Assembly: GCA_945965395.1 (NCBI GenBank) | Contig: CAMFND010000043.1 | Span: 1-32,319, forward strand | Origin: an uncultured Bacteroides sp. | GTDB taxonomy: Bacteria; Bacteroidota; Bacteroidia; Bacteroidales; Bacteroidaceae | Reading direction: 5' to 3' | DNA: 32,319 nt | Shown: one piece after another, positions 8,257-16,922 of the stretch | How positions within the stretch are numbered: the first letter of the stretch is position 1 | Layout of the letters: each line of letters begins with the position of its first letter | Notes under the pieces: model-generated | What the model was told of the DNA's origin: nothing | Database searches by the model: none | Seen by the model: only the letters and a program-made list of their open reading frames with translations | Position numbers and translations under genes: made by a program

Positions 8257-10347
8257 ATGAAAAAACTGTTAATCATTCTATTGATGTGTGTGATAGGCCT
8301 GGGAGCAAAAGGCCAGGTATCTCAAGAAGCTTTCCGCCAATGGCACGGAGACAAATATTCCATGTTTATCCACTTCGGACTTTACTCACAATTAGGCGGA
8401 GTATGGCAGGGTAAACAGGTACGGAATGGATACAGTGAACAGATTCAGGCTTTTGCCCCAATTTCCAAGAAAGACTACGAAAAAATTGCCAGCCAGTTTA
8501 ATCCGACACAATTTAATGCTGACTCCATTGCCGTACTGGCAAAAAAGGCGGGAATGCATTCCATTATCTTGACCAGCAAACATCATGACGGCTTCTGCCT
8601 GTTCAAAACGGCCACCACTTCTTTCAACTCATACGATGCGACTCCATGCAAACGGGATTTTGTGAAAGAAATGTCGGAAGCTGCCCGCCGTCATGGACTG
8701 CGGTTCGGACTGTACTATTCGCTTATCGACTGGCACTATCCATATGCATCGCCCATGTCTCCTCATAATGCCGACTTCATTACAGAAGCACACCATGCTT
8801 TTTCGAAAGCCCAACTGAAGGAGCTCCTGACCAATTATGGAAAAATTTCCGAACTCTGGTTTGACATGGGAGCAAATACTCCTGCACAAAGTAAGGAATT
8901 GTATGAACTCGTACACCAATACCAGCCCGACTGCATGGTGAGCGGACGCTTGGGCAACGACCAGTATGATTTCTGCGTAATGGCCGACAATGACTATCCG
9001 GATAAAACCCTTCATGCTCCCTGGCAAAGTGCCGCATCCATGTTCGATGAGACCTGGGGATACAGAGCATGGCAGGACCGCGGAAGCATAGAAAGCAAAG
9101 TTCGCGAAAAAACTCAAAGCCTGATTAATGTGGTTTCCAGAGGAGGAAACTACCTGCTGAACATCGGTCCGAAAGGAAACGGAGCAGTAGTTGACTTTGA
9201 AAAAGAAGTGTTGGAACAGGTGGGTGATTGGCTTTCCCGCTATGGTTACGCTGTATATCAGACGGAGGCTTCTCCTTTCCAGGAAGAGTTTACATGGGGA
9301 GAAGTAACACGCAAAGACAATCACCTGTACTTGTTTCTCTCCGGAAAATATCCGACAGATGGAAAAATTACGTTGCAAATGCCGGGCTATCTTCTGCAGA
9401 AAGGAGACGGGAAAATGGCTACTTACCTGCAATACGGTGACGAGGTAGTATTGACCGTACCGGCCTCAGCCTACAAGGACAAACAAATACACGTATTGAC
9501 TCTTTCCTTCGATAAAAAGATTGAACCGTTCCCTGGAAAGACCATCAGAAATGCCGTACTTACTCCGCGTAACGCTACGCCGCAATACAGCTACTCCTGC
9601 TTTGACTACTATACGAACTACCGCAGCATTACGGGCTACAGCTGGAATTTCGAACAACTTCTGTTGAAACAATTGGAGATTATCTACACTTCACAGGAAG
9701 CAGGAAGAGAAATAGACCTGATATTGGATGGAAAGACCTACTCCGTAACACTGGATAAAGGAAAAGAGATAAAAGAAACGGCTTCTTCAGGTACTACCTG
9801 GGGAGAAACTTACGTATGTGGCCCCGGCAGCGGAGTGTTCCATTCGGCAGAGAAACTGGACGCCGACTTACAGCACGCACCTGTCTCCAGTAAATCATGG
9901 ACCAAAACAGATAAAGACAGTGACAAGGTTTCCTGCCCGATTCTATCCAGTTATTATGTGATGCGAGAAATAGACTCTCCGCGTTCACAGCATATTCTGG
10001 CGGAAATTGGTGCCGGAAATGGAATGGAAGTCTACCTGAACGGAAAACTCATAGCCAAGCATCTGAATCCGTATCGCACGAAGTTCCGTACGGAAAAAGT
10101 GATTCTTCCACTCAAAAAAGGAAAGAATCAGGTAATCCTCCGCAGCTATAACCGTTTTGAAGACAAAGCGGCTTATCTGTTGCGTCCTGCAGAGGAACAG
10201 AAAGCCTACCGTCAGGATTTCATCATACCGGATGCGGTGAACAGAAAAGAGCATAGCCTCACTATAAAACCACACAATCCCTCTTCCCCGCACACAGATG
10301 CTGAATTATTCAACCTGCGTATCCGGTTAAGAAGGATTGCGATGTAA
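8257..10347 (+). CDS. Secreted alpha-L-fucosidase, GH29
   Basis: Glycoside hydrolase family 29 enzyme removing terminal alpha-linked L-fucose from host or dietary glycans; 696 residues. An N-terminal signal peptide (MKKLLIILLMCVIGLG, cleavage near AKGQ) sends it to the periplasm or cell surface. The catalytic barrel shows YSMFIHFGLYSQLGGVW, ILTSKHHDGFCLF and ELWFDMGAN, whose Asp203 is the expected nucleophile. GNYLLNIGPKGNGAV closes the barrel near residue 310. After about residue 440 comes a long C-terminal part with a beta-sandwich-like segment (HILAEIGAGNGMEVYLNGK), making the protein longer than a simple GH29. No SusCD pair is nearby, so it is a stand-alone enzyme. It ends 13 bases from the convergent metF stop. 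Confidence 0.93.
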   Translation: MKKLLIILLMCVIGLGAKGQVSQEAFRQWHGDKYSMFIHFGLYSQLGGVWQGKQVRNGYSEQIQAFAPISKKDYEKIASQFNPTQFNADSIAVLAKKAGMHSIILTSKHHDGFCLFKTATTSFNSYDATPCKRDFVKEMSEAARRHGLRFGLYYSLIDWHYPYASPMSPHNADFITEAHHAFSKAQLKELLTNYGKISELWFDMGANTPAQSKELYELVHQYQPDCMVSGRLGNDQYDFCVMADNDYPDKTLHAPWQSAASMFDETWGYRAWQDRGSIESKVREKTQSLINVVSRGGNYLLNIGPKGNGAVVDFEKEVLEQVGDWLSRYGYAVYQTEASPFQEEFTWGEVTRKDNHLYLFLSGKYPTDGKITLQMPGYLLQKGDGKMATYLQYGDEVVLTVPASAYKDKQIHVLTLSFDKKIEPFPGKTIRNAVLTPRNATPQYSYSCFDYYTNYRSITGYSWNFEQLLLKQLEIIYTSQEAGREIDLILDGKTYSVTLDKGKEIKETASSGTTWGETYVCGPGSGVFHSAEKLDADLQHAPVSSKSWTKTDKDSDKVSCPILSSYYVMREIDSPRSQHILAEIGAGNGMEVYLNGKLIAKHLNPYRTKFRTEKVILPLKKGKNQVILRSYNRFEDKAAYLLRPAEEQKAYRQDFIIPDAVNRKEHSLTIKPHNPSSPHTDAELFNLRIRLRRIAM

Positions 10348-10376
10348 AAAGTCAAAGAGGTTAATACACCTCTTTG
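10346..10376 (-). terminator. Terminator of metF, overlapping both convergent gene ends
   Basis: On the minus strand the arm CAAAGAGGT (10368-10376) pairs with ACCTCTTTG (10353-10361) around six bases, followed by a T-run (10346-10350). The metF stop codon (10361-10363) falls at the loop/right-arm boundary, and the T-run reaches the fucosidase stop codon (10345-10347). Confidence 0.75.
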
Positions 10377-11314
10377 GCTACCTTATATACACTGTCGGAT
10401 GCCATGAATGTGTAAAAGTGCAGGCCCGGAACTCCATGTGCCAGCAAATCCTTACACTGTGCCTTGCACCATTCCACGCCTACTGCTTTCACTTCTTCAT
10501 CCGTCGTACATTTACGAAGTTCAGAAGCAAAGGCTTCAGGAATGTCTGTGCGGAACACTTTAGGCAATACATTCAACTGATTCTTAAATACCACAGGCTT
10601 GATTCCCGGAATAATGGGCATGTCAATACCTTCCTGACGGCAACGTTCTACGAAAGCATAGTATTTCTCGTTATCGAAAAACATCTGTGTCACCACATAA
10701 TCGGCTCCGTTGCGTACCTTTTCTTTCAAGTAGAACAGGTCGGACTCCATATTGGGAGCTTCTTCATGCTTTTCCGGATAACAAGCCATACCGTAAGAGA
10801 AAGGAGTTTCAATTCCTTCTATCTTGGAGCCATCCAGTCCAATGCCCTGATTGAAACGGTTTACCTGTTCCTGTAAATCAGTGGCATGCTCATGGTACAG
10901 ACACAAATCTTTTTCTGCAATGTCCAGCGGCTTGGAATCTCCTCTCAGCAGCAACAAGTTGTTAATGCCTAAGAAATTCAGGTCGAGCAAGGCATATTCC
11001 GTTTCCTCCTTCGTAAATCCCTTACAGATGATATGAGGCACCGCCTGAATGCCATACTTATTCTGAATGGCGGCGGCGATGGCTACCGTTCCGGGGCGCT
11101 TACGTACCGTAGTCTTCTTCAGGTTTCCATCGGGCTGCGGCAAATACACTATCTCACTGTGATGTGAAGTGATGTTGATGTATTTAGGGTCGAACTCCCT
11201 CAACTTATCAATGATGTGATATACTTTTTGTATACTGTTTCCCTTTAACGGTGGCAAAATCTCAAAGGAAAACACGGGTTCCTTACTATTCTTTATCAAA
11301 TCTATTACTTTCAT
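10361..11314 (-). CDS. metF: 5,10-methylenetetrahydrofolate reductase
   Basis: Flavoprotein reducing methylenetetrahydrofolate to 5-methyltetrahydrofolate, the methyl donor for methionine synthesis; cytoplasmic. The chosen start gives 318 residues beginning MKVIDLIKNSKEPVFSFEILPP, where FSFEILPP carries the conserved active-site glutamate. Further family segments are YINITSHHSE, NLLLLRGD, FSYGMACYPEKHEEAP and VVTQMFFDN. A frame extension to 11371 adds 19 residues, but it runs through the -7 box at 11338-11345, so 11314 is preferred. Its neighbours are an Lrp/AsnC regulator and O-acetylhomoserine sulfhydrylase, forming a methionine-related cluster. Confidence 0.95.
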   Translation of the reverse strand: MKVIDLIKNSKEPVFSFEILPPLKGNSIQKVYHIIDKLREFDPKYINITSHHSEIVYLPQPDGNLKKTTVRKRPGTVAIAAAIQNKYGIQAVPHIICKGFTKEETEYALLDLNFLGINNLLLLRGDSKPLDIAEKDLCLYHEHATDLQEQVNRFNQGIGLDGSKIEGIETPFSYGMACYPEKHEEAPNMESDLFYLKEKVRNGADYVVTQMFFDNEKYYAFVERCRQEGIDMPIIPGIKPVVFKNQLNVLPKVFRTDIPEAFASELRKCTTDEEVKAVGVEWCKAQCKDLLAHGVPGLHFYTFMASDSVYKVAKEVY

Positions 11315-11337
11315 AGTGCATTTGTATAATTTGTCGG

Positions 11338-11371
11338 CAAAGATACAAGCAAAAGTGCTATCCACCAACAA
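11338..11371 (-). promoter_or_regulatory. Promoter of metF
   Basis: On the minus strand TTGTTG (11366-11371) is followed after 20 bases by TATCTTTG (11338-11345), a match to the Bacteroides -7 element with a reasonable -33 box, 23 bases before the metF start codon. Confidence 0.65.
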
Positions 11372-11427
11372 TCGGAAGATATTTAGAAAAAACGGACTGT
11401 TTTTCCCATTAAAGACGGATAGAATTA

Positions 11428-11440
11428 GAATAATATTCTA
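11428..11440. promoter_or_regulatory. 13-bp palindrome upstream of the metF promoter (candidate operator)
   Basis: AGAATAATATTCT has perfect arms AGAATA/TATTCT around one base. The same sequence in the other orientation lies immediately before the Lrp/AsnC start codon (11956-11968). This copy is centred about 100 bases upstream of the expected metF transcription start, a position that would suit an activator. Confidence 0.6.
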
Positions 11441-11489
11441 TGTTTTATCCTGTTTATGGAATAAATACACAGAAAATGAATTTGTGCTC

Positions 11490-11954
11490 CTATATGTGCA
11501 GTCCATAATCATGTTTCACTTCATCCATGACAAACATACTTTCCAGCGAACCCAGACTATCAATTGTTCCCAGGACATTAATAATAAACTCCTGATAATA
11601 TTTCATGTTCGGGGCATGGATCTTCAGCAGATAATCGTAACTGCCGGAAATGTTGTAGCACTCCGTCACTTCCGGAATGTTCTGAATGATACGGGTGAAC
11701 TCCATCGCTATATCTTTATTCATCCGACGCAATTTGACATTACAGAATACCACAAATCCCTGATTCAGTTTGTCGGCATCCAGCACGGCAATGTACTTCT
11801 TGATGTATCCTTCCCTCTCCAGTCTTTTCAACCGTTCAAATACGGGAGTAGACGACAGACTGACCTGTGCCGCCAGCTCTTTAGTGGTCAACCGGGCATT
11901 CTCCTGCAACGTACGGAGAATCTGCAAATCCACTTTATCCAGTTTTTCTGTCAT
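11490..11954 (-). CDS. Lrp/AsnC family transcriptional regulator
   Basis: DNA-binding feast/famine regulator of 154 residues, the usual length. The N-terminal helix-turn-helix reads LDKVDLQILRTLQENARLTT, then LAAQVSLSSTPVFERLKRLE (about residues 4-50). The rest is the ligand-sensing RAM domain with the typical NISGSYDYLLKIH segment (about residues 100-112), which normally binds an amino acid and drives octamer formation. It sits between metF and the divergent O-acetylhomoserine sulfhydrylase gene, so regulation of sulfur amino acid synthesis is a reasonable inference. A 13-bp palindrome touches its start codon, suggesting autoregulation. Confidence 0.93.
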   Translation of the reverse strand: MTEKLDKVDLQILRTLQENARLTTKELAAQVSLSSTPVFERLKRLEREGYIKKYIAVLDADKLNQGFVVFCNVKLRRMNKDIAMEFTRIIQNIPEVTECYNISGSYDYLLKIHAPNMKYYQEFIINVLGTIDSLGSLESMFVMDEVKHDYGLHI

Positions 11955-11955
11955 A

Positions 11956-11968
11956 AGAATATTATTCT
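11956..11968. promoter_or_regulatory. 13-bp palindrome at the Lrp/AsnC gene start (candidate operator)
   Basis: AGAATATTATTCT is the reverse complement of the site at 11428-11440, and the match extends to 14 bases. It lies one base upstream of the start codon, inside the expected leader, a placement typical of autorepression. Confidence 0.6.
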
Positions 11969-11990
11969 ATTATGAATTGTTTTACGACAG

Positions 11991-11998
11991 CAAATCTA
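11991..11998 (-). promoter_or_regulatory. -7 element of the Lrp/AsnC gene
   Basis: The minus strand reads TAGATTTG, matching TAnnTTTG, 36 bases before the start codon. The -33 region is not convincing. Confidence 0.5.
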
Positions 11999-12028
11999 CA
12001 AGTTTTTTCTTTTAAGCCATCATTACAT

Positions 12029-12039
12029 AGAACAATTCT
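12029..12039. promoter_or_regulatory. Weaker AGAA/TTCT inverted repeat upstream of the sulfhydrylase promoter
   Basis: AGAACAATTCT has the same outer arms, AGAA and TTCT, as the 13-bp palindromes but a 3-base instead of a 5-base centre. It is about 18 bases upstream of the -33 box at 12057. It could be a low-affinity site for the same regulator or chance. Confidence 0.3.
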
Positions 12040-12056
12040 CCATATTTTCAGCAAAT

Positions 12057-12088
12057 ATTGGACGATATAACCATATAAACTACTTTTG
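12057..12088 (+). promoter_or_regulatory. Promoter of O-acetylhomoserine sulfhydrylase
   Basis: ATTG (12057-12060), then 20 bases, then TACTTTTG (12081-12088), a good Bacteroides -33/-7 pair 35 bases before the start codon. The leader is too short for a riboswitch. Confidence 0.65.
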
Positions 12089-12123
12089 CAGTATCATTTA
12101 ATCACTTTTACACACTTACGACT

Positions 12124-13410
12124 ATGGATAGAACCAAGCTACACTTCGAAACCCTCCAGTTACATGTGGGACAAGAAAATCCCGATCCGACGACCGATGC
12201 ACGAGCAGTCCCCATCTATCAGACGACCTCGTACGTCTTTCATGACTCGGCCCATGCCGCAGCCCGTTTCAGTCTGGAAGATAGCGGAAACATCTATGGC
12301 CGACTGACCAATCCCACCCAAAGTGTACTGGAACAGCGAGTCGCTGCATTGGAAGGAGGAGTAGCTGCCTTGGCCGTGGCCTCCGGAGCGGCCGCCATCA
12401 GTTATGCGTTTGAAAATATTACGCGCACCGGTGACCATATTGTAGCGGCCCGTACCATTTATGGGGGAACTTACAACCTGCTGGCACATACTTTCCCCAG
12501 CCGTGGGATACACACCACTTTTGTAGACGCAGAAGAACCGGCAAACGTGGAACAGGCCATCCAGCCCAATACTAAGGCGATATTCATTGAAAGTCTGGGA
12601 AATCCGAATTGCACGCTTGTCGACATTGCCCGCATTGCAGAAATAGCTCACCGTCATCAGATTCCTTTACTGATTGACAACACATTTGCTACTCCTTATC
12701 TGCTGCGCCCCATTGAACATGGTGCCGACATCGTCATACATTCTGCCACGAAGTTTATCGGAGGACACGGCACGTCATTAGGAGGTATCATTGTAGATTC
12801 CGGCAAATTCGACTGGAAAGCTTCCGGTAAATTTCCCCAACTGACAAGTCCCGACCCATGTTATCACGGACTTTGCTTTGCCGATGTGGCAGGTCCTGCG
12901 GCCTATATCACCCGAATACGTGCTATTCTGTTGCGCGATACCGGAGCCGCCATCAGTCCGTTCAATGCCTTCCTCCTTCTGCAAGGCCTGGAAACCCTCT
13001 CGCTCAGAGTGGAGCGCCACGTAGAGAATGCGCTGAAGGTAGTAGATTTCCTGCAGCACCATCCTAAAGTGAAAAAGGTCAACCATCCGTCACTTCCTGA
13101 GCACACTTCCCCGGCCCTCTATCAGAAATATTTCCCAAAAGGTGCCGGCTCCATCTTCACGTTTGAAATTCAGGGTGGACGTACGGAAGCACACCGCTTT
13201 ATCGACCACCTGGAGATATTCTCCCTGCTGGCCAATGTAGCCGATGTCAAATCGCTGGTCATCCATCCGGCCAGTACGACGCACTCCCAGCTCAACGACC
13301 AGGAACTGACAGAACAAGGCATCACACAGTCTACCATCCGTCTTTCCATCGGAACCGAGCACATTGAAGATTTGCTTGCCGACCTGAGTCAGGCCCTTGA
13401 ACAAATCTAA
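12124..13410 (+). CDS. metY: O-acetylhomoserine aminocarboxypropyltransferase (sulfhydrylase)
   Basis: PLP enzyme that condenses O-acetylhomoserine with sulfide to give homocysteine, and may also act as a cysteine synthase; 428 residues, the usual length for this branch of the Cys/Met metabolism family. The PLP lysine is Lys210 in [31 protein letters not shown] and the [11 protein letters not shown] segment near the C-terminus are also typical; the latter marks sulfhydrylases and gamma-synthases. Its product is methylated with the methyl group supplied by MetF, encoded next door. It is transcribed divergently from the Lrp/AsnC gene and has its own terminator. Confidence 0.94.
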   Translation: MDRTKLHFETLQLHVGQENPDPTTDARAVPIYQTTSYVFHDSAHAAARFSLEDSGNIYGRLTNPTQSVLEQRVAALEGGVAALAVASGAAAISYAFENITRTGDHIVAARTIYGGTYNLLAHTFPSRGIHTTFVDAEEPANVEQAIQPNTKAIFIESLGNPNCTLVDIARIAEIAHRHQIPLLIDNTFATPYLLRPIEHGADIVIHSATKFIGGHGTSLGGIIVDSGKFDWKASGKFPQLTSPDPCYHGLCFADVAGPAAYITRIRAILLRDTGAAISPFNAFLLLQGLETLSLRVERHVENALKVVDFLQHHPKVKKVNHPSLPEHTSPALYQKYFPKGAGSIFTFEIQGGRTEAHRFIDHLEIFSLLANVADVKSLVIHPASTTHSQLNDQELTEQGITQSTIRLSIGTEHIEDLLADLSQALEQI

Positions 13411-13414
13411 CCTA

Positions 13415-13475
13415 AAACACAAACGGAGAATGCCCATTTCAGTAACGCGCATTCTCCGTTTGATACATTCTTTTA
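13415..13475. terminator. Terminator between metY and the convergent thioesterase gene
   Basis: The 14-base arm at 13420-13433 pairs perfectly with 13449-13462 around a 15-base loop, followed by a modest T-rich stretch. It lies in the 76-bp gap between two convergent genes and can serve both. Confidence 0.8.
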
Positions 13476-13486
13476 TACGCCGCAAT

Positions 13487-13897
13487 TTATTCCAGTTCGT
13501 CTATATTCAATTCTTCGCTTTTCCGGTATCCGGAACTGGTCAGTACCGCAATCAACTGTTGTTGCTCATCCACCAGACGCACTTCAATGAAAGGTACCCT
13601 CCCATGATTGAACGTCTCGGTAGCCTCCGCATACACATACCCTTCACTGATCGCACGCAGAAAAGTGATATTGGCATTCAGTGACAAAGTCAGACGTCCA
13701 CGGCTATTGGCCACAGCGGCAAATGCCAAATCAGCCAATGTAAACAATGCACCTCCCTGACAAACTCCTCCGGCGTTCAAATGCTTTTCAGTCACCTTCA
13801 TCCGGGCTTTGGCATATCCCGGACTGATTTCCAGTAATTCCACTCCAGCCTCAGCCGCAAAACGGTCGGCCGACAGCATTTCTTTTAACGTTCCCAT
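13487..13897 (-). CDS. Hotdog-fold thioesterase, PaaI-like
   Basis: Acyl-CoA thioesterase-like protein of 136 residues. The segment HLNAGGVCQGGALFTLADLA is the PaaI-family hotdog helix region, with the conserved N-x-G-G and the acidic residue on the helix (ADLA). The tail of beta strands (LSLNANITFLR, VYAEAT, FIEVRLVDE) fits a single hotdog domain that would form a tetramer. The substrate is unknown; phenylacetyl-CoA catabolism genes are not seen here. It starts 5 bases after the end of the DUF2027-Smr gene, so the two form an operon. Confidence 0.88.
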   Translation of the reverse strand: MGTLKEMLSADRFAAEAGVELLEISPGYAKARMKVTEKHLNAGGVCQGGALFTLADLAFAAVANSRGRLTLSLNANITFLRAISEGYVYAEATETFNHGRVPFIEVRLVDEQQQLIAVLTSSGYRKSEELNIDELE

Positions 13898-13902
13898 ATC
13901 TT

Positions 13903-14955
13903 TTAATGTATTGTAACCATTGTAGCTCCGAAACCGTATTCACGGAAAGATGCATCCTGCCATTGATAAGTCTTGTATTTGCGTTTCAGTTCATCCAAGA
14001 TAGCCCGACGCAATACACCATCTCCTTTACCGTGAATAAACACAATCCGCTGCCCTTTCTTCTGCTTGTATTCCTCCAATGTCTTTCGGAACACATCCAG
14101 CTGATAATTCAGCATTTCGGCATTTCCCATACCGGTAGTGTCATCCAGTAGTTCATGGATATGCAGGTCGACCTCCACAATTTCATTCTTTACCACATGC
14201 TGCTTTTTCTGCAACTTCGCCGGTACGTCCTGCACGTTCTTCTGCAACAGCGCATTCTTGATGTCGTCAGCCGAAACATATACCTGCTTTACCGCTTCAT
14301 CATCCTTGACAATCTCATAAATCAAGGCCGGTTCCTCAAAAAAGTCGGAAGACTGGAAAGTATGCAACTTGTAAAACTTCACCGTATCAATGCGCAACTC
14401 CTGATTCACTGCCTGTTTCAGCAAGAAGGTACGGTCATCCTTGTAAGCCAGAAGCTGTACAGCCACACGCTCCATGCCATTCAATGCACTCTTTTCAAAT
14501 TCTTCCAGGTGCATCTTCATGTTCGGTTTCACCGTTCCCCGACTGCGTAAGGTCCAGCTCTTGCCCTCTGCCGAAAGATACAAATAATCAATAAAATAGT
14601 TACTGTCATTCACCAGATAGGCATCAAACGCAGTAGAGGATATGGCCTTCACATCCTGCGGCACATAAGCCAGAAACACATTCAGTACGTCATTTCCACG
14701 TATTTCGGGTGCCCGATAAGTTATCGGCTTTTCTTCTTCCTCCTCTTCTTCTTCAACTTCCGGTGCAGAAGGCTTGGCTGTAGATTTCAACGGGATGTTA
14801 TAATCGTCGGTCTGTATCACCACACATTCCCTAATCAGCATAGGAATTTCAAAACCATCTTCTCCTTCCACCAAAGCAATGTCCTTTCCTTGAAATCCCC
14901 GGACAATGCCACCACCTACTTCACTCAGGAAGCGTACTTTATCTCCTATTTTCAT
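13903..14955 (-). CDS. DUF2027 domain protein with C-terminal Smr domain
   Basis: Protein of 350 residues typical of Bacteroidetes. The N-terminus ([25 protein letters not shown]) looks like a small beta-barrel domain, followed by an acidic linker of consecutive glutamates near residues 70-80 and then the DUF2027 region. The last 90 residues form an Smr domain, with VDLHIHEL in place of the usual LDLHG and the core [13 protein letters not shown]. Smr domains, as at the end of MutS2, often have nuclease activity or bind nucleic acid; whether this one cuts is not known. It is the first gene of an operon with the thioesterase and diverges from queA. Confidence 0.88.
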   Translation of the reverse strand: MKIGDKVRFLSEVGGGIVRGFQGKDIALVEGEDGFEIPMLIRECVVIQTDDYNIPLKSTAKPSAPEVEEEEEEEEKPITYRAPEIRGNDVLNVFLAYVPQDVKAISSTAFDAYLVNDSNYFIDYLYLSAEGKSWTLRSRGTVKPNMKMHLEEFEKSALNGMERVAVQLLAYKDDRTFLLKQAVNQELRIDTVKFYKLHTFQSSDFFEEPALIYEIVKDDEAVKQVYVSADDIKNALLQKNVQDVPAKLQKKQHVVKNEIVEVDLHIHELLDDTTGMGNAEMLNYQLDVFRKTLEEYKQKKGQRIVFIHGKGDGVLRRAILDELKRKYKTYQWQDASFREYGFGATMVTIH

Positions 14956-14981
14956 AATCTGTCTTCAATTTATTACACTCA

Positions 14982-14989
14982 CAAATGTA
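14982..14989 (-). promoter_or_regulatory. -7 element of the DUF2027-Smr operon
   Basis: The minus strand reads TACATTTG, matching TAnnTTTG, 26 bases before the start codon; TTTC about 20 bases upstream is a one-off match to the -33 box. Confidence 0.55.
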
Positions 14990-15082
14990 ACGACTTTCCA
15001 CGGAATATGGAAATTATTCAGCAGTCTGCAAAAGGAAGTCCACGAAAAAATTATTATGTTAGGAGGATTCTGCTATTTGTTG

Positions 15083-15090
15083 TACTTTTG
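15083..15090 (+). promoter_or_regulatory. -7 element of queA
   Basis: TACTTTTG matches the Bacteroides -7 consensus and lies 17 bases before the queA start codon, implying a very short leader. The -33 region is not clear. Confidence 0.55.
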
Positions 15091-15107
15091 CAAAAAAAAT
15101 AAACGAC

Positions 15108-16325
15108 ATGGAAGAAACAAAACATATAAAGATTAGCGACTACAACTATCCGCTTCCGGATGAACGCATCGCTAAATTTCCGCTGCCGGTCCGCGACCAG
15201 TCCAAGCTGCTGGTGTATCAGCACGGACAAATCAGTGAAACACATTTCACCTCCCTTCCGGACTACCTGGAGCCCGGTACCCTCATGATTTTCAACAACA
15301 CGAAAGTCATTCAGGCACGTCTGCACTTCCGCAAGGAAACCGGCGCGCTGATTGAAATTTTCTGCCTGGAGCCTATCGAACCCAACGACTATGTACTCAA
15401 CTTCCAGCAAACCCAGCATGCGGCCTGGCTCTGCATGATTGGCAACCTGAAGAAATGGAAAGAAGGCCCTCTGCACAAGGAAATGACAGTAAAGGGAAAG
15501 ACACTGACGCTGACTGCTACCCGTGGAGAATGTCACGGCACCAGCCACTGGATTGATTTCACCTGGGACAATCCGGAAGTAACCTTTGCCGACATTCTGG
15601 AGTTCTTCGGTGAGCTGCCCATTCCTCCCTACCTGAACAGAGAAACACAGGAAAGCGACAAGGAAACTTACCAGACCGTCTACTCGAAGATAAAAGGTTC
15701 CGTAGCCGCCCCGACTGCCGGTCTGCATTTCACGGAACACGTATTGAACGCTCTCAAAGAAAAAGGAGTGGATTTGGAAGAAGTCACCCTTCACGTCGGA
15801 GCTGGCACTTTCAAACCGGTGAAAAGTGAAGAAATAGAAGGCCACGAAATGCATACGGAATATATCTCCGTAAACCGTGGAACCATAGAGAAGCTCCTGG
15901 CACATGGAGGTGAAGCCGTGGCGGTAGGAACTACTTCTGTCCGTACACTGGAGAGCCTTTACTACATCGGTGTCACTTTGTCACAGCACCCCGATGCCAG
16001 CCAGCAGGAACTGCACGTACAGCAATGGCAACCCTACGAAACTCATCCGGAGTTAAGTACCACAGAAGCTCTGCAACAGATACTCGACTACATGGACCGG
16101 AACCAGCTCGATGCCCTGCACACCAGTACACAGATTATCATTGCACCGGGATACAATTACCACATCGTCAAGAAAATGGTTACCAACTTCCACCAGCCAC
16201 AAAGCACCCTGTTGTTACTGGTTTCTGCTTTTGTGAAAGGAAACTGGCGTCCCATTTACGATTACGCGCTGGCGCATGATTTCCGCTTCCTGAGCTACGG
16301 AGATTCATCTTTACTTATCCCCTAA
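15108..16325 (+). CDS. queA: S-adenosylmethionine:tRNA ribosyltransferase-isomerase
   Basis: Transfers and isomerises the ribosyl group of S-adenosylmethionine onto 7-aminomethyl-7-deazaguanine at the wobble position of tRNAs, giving epoxyqueuosine; cytoplasmic. Family segments visible are FPLPVRDQSKLLV, LMIFNNTKVIQARL, ELPIPPYL, VAAPTAGLHFTE, ITLHVGAGTFKPV-like VTLHVGAGTFKPV, AVGTTSVRTLES and the terminal MVTNFHQPQSTLLLLVSAF. At 405 residues it is longer than many homologues of roughly 340-360; the extra length seems to lie mainly between residues 270 and 330. The Nudix gene follows after 18 bases and is probably co-transcribed. Confidence 0.96.
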   Translation: MEETKHIKISDYNYPLPDERIAKFPLPVRDQSKLLVYQHGQISETHFTSLPDYLEPGTLMIFNNTKVIQARLHFRKETGALIEIFCLEPIEPNDYVLNFQQTQHAAWLCMIGNLKKWKEGPLHKEMTVKGKTLTLTATRGECHGTSHWIDFTWDNPEVTFADILEFFGELPIPPYLNRETQESDKETYQTVYSKIKGSVAAPTAGLHFTEHVLNALKEKGVDLEEVTLHVGAGTFKPVKSEEIEGHEMHTEYISVNRGTIEKLLAHGGEAVAVGTTSVRTLESLYYIGVTLSQHPDASQQELHVQQWQPYETHPELSTTEALQQILDYMDRNQLDALHTSTQIIIAPGYNYHIVKKMVTNFHQPQSTLLLLVSAFVKGNWRPIYDYALAHDFRFLSYGDSSLLIP

Positions 16326-16343
16326 CCCCAAACAGAAGAAACA

Positions 16344-16847
16344 ATGACAGACAATAGCGAAGAAATGTTTCCCATCGTAGACGAAGAAGGAAACATCACA
16401 GGTGCCGCTACCCGAGGAGAATGCCACAACGGCAGCAAGCTGCTGCATCCGGTAGTCCACTTGCATGTATTCAACAGCAAAGGAGAATTGTATCTGCAAA
16501 AACGTCCGGAATGGAAAGACATCCAACCGGGAAAATGGGATACCTCCGTAGGAGGACATGTAGACCTGGGAGAAAGCGTGGAAATGGCACTGAAACGGGA
16601 AGCCGGAGAGGAACTCGGCATTTCCGATTTTACTTCTCAGCTGTTGACACATTATGTATTTGAATCAGACCGGGAAAAAGAACTGGTATTTTCGCACAAG
16701 ACCGTATTCGACGGACCTATCTCGCCCAGTGAAGAATTGGCAGGAGGACGTTTCTGGCCACTGGATGAAATCCGGCAAAACTTAGGGAAAAACGTTTTTA
16801 CGCCCAATTTTGAACGAGAATTCACTACAGTTTTAAATCAGCAATAA
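16344..16847 (+). CDS. Nudix hydrolase
   Basis: Protein of 167 residues with a complete Nudix box, GHVDLGESVEMALKREAGEE then LGI (about residues 72-94), carrying the metal-binding REAGEE. The N-terminal stretch MFPIVDEEGNITGAATRGECH and the pattern YLQKRPEWKDIQPGKWDTSVGG resemble the isopentenyl-diphosphate-isomerase-like (YfcD) branch of the superfamily, whose substrates are poorly defined. It lies 18 bases downstream of queA in what looks like one operon; a link to queuosine synthesis is not evident. Substrate unknown. Confidence 0.92.
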   Translation: MTDNSEEMFPIVDEEGNITGAATRGECHNGSKLLHPVVHLHVFNSKGELYLQKRPEWKDIQPGKWDTSVGGHVDLGESVEMALKREAGEELGISDFTSQLLTHYVFESDREKELVFSHKTVFDGPISPSEELAGGRFWPLDEIRQNLGKNVFTPNFEREFTTVLNQQ

Positions 16848-16862
16848 CAAGAACAAAAGTAA

Positions 16863-16888
16863 ACAGAAAACGTTACATACTTTTCTGT
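16863..16888. terminator. Hairpin after the Nudix gene, possible terminator
   Basis: ACAGAAAA (16863-16870) pairs with TTTTCTGT (16881-16888) around ten bases. No strong T-run follows on the plus strand, so termination activity is uncertain. The palindrome array begins 35 bases further on. Confidence 0.4.
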
Positions 16889-16922
16889 AAAACAGTCTTA
16901 TCCTTATTACGTTTCCTCTAAG

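Noticed and set aside
8629..9432. 267-codon minus-strand open frame
   Set aside because: It lies wholly inside the well-supported GH29 fucosidase on the other strand and its translation has no recognisable motif.
11315..11371. N-terminal extension of metF to 11371
   Set aside because: The extra 19 residues do not look like MetF, and the segment contains the -7 promoter element; the family start is at 11314.
12089..12123. SAM riboswitch ahead of the sulfhydrylase or metF
   Set aside because: The expected leaders are only about 20-30 bases, too short for a known SAM riboswitch, and no suitable stems were seen.
15054..15905. 283-codon minus-strand open frame
   Set aside because: It is antisense to queA, covering its promoter and conserved motifs, with no family resemblance; a shadow frame.
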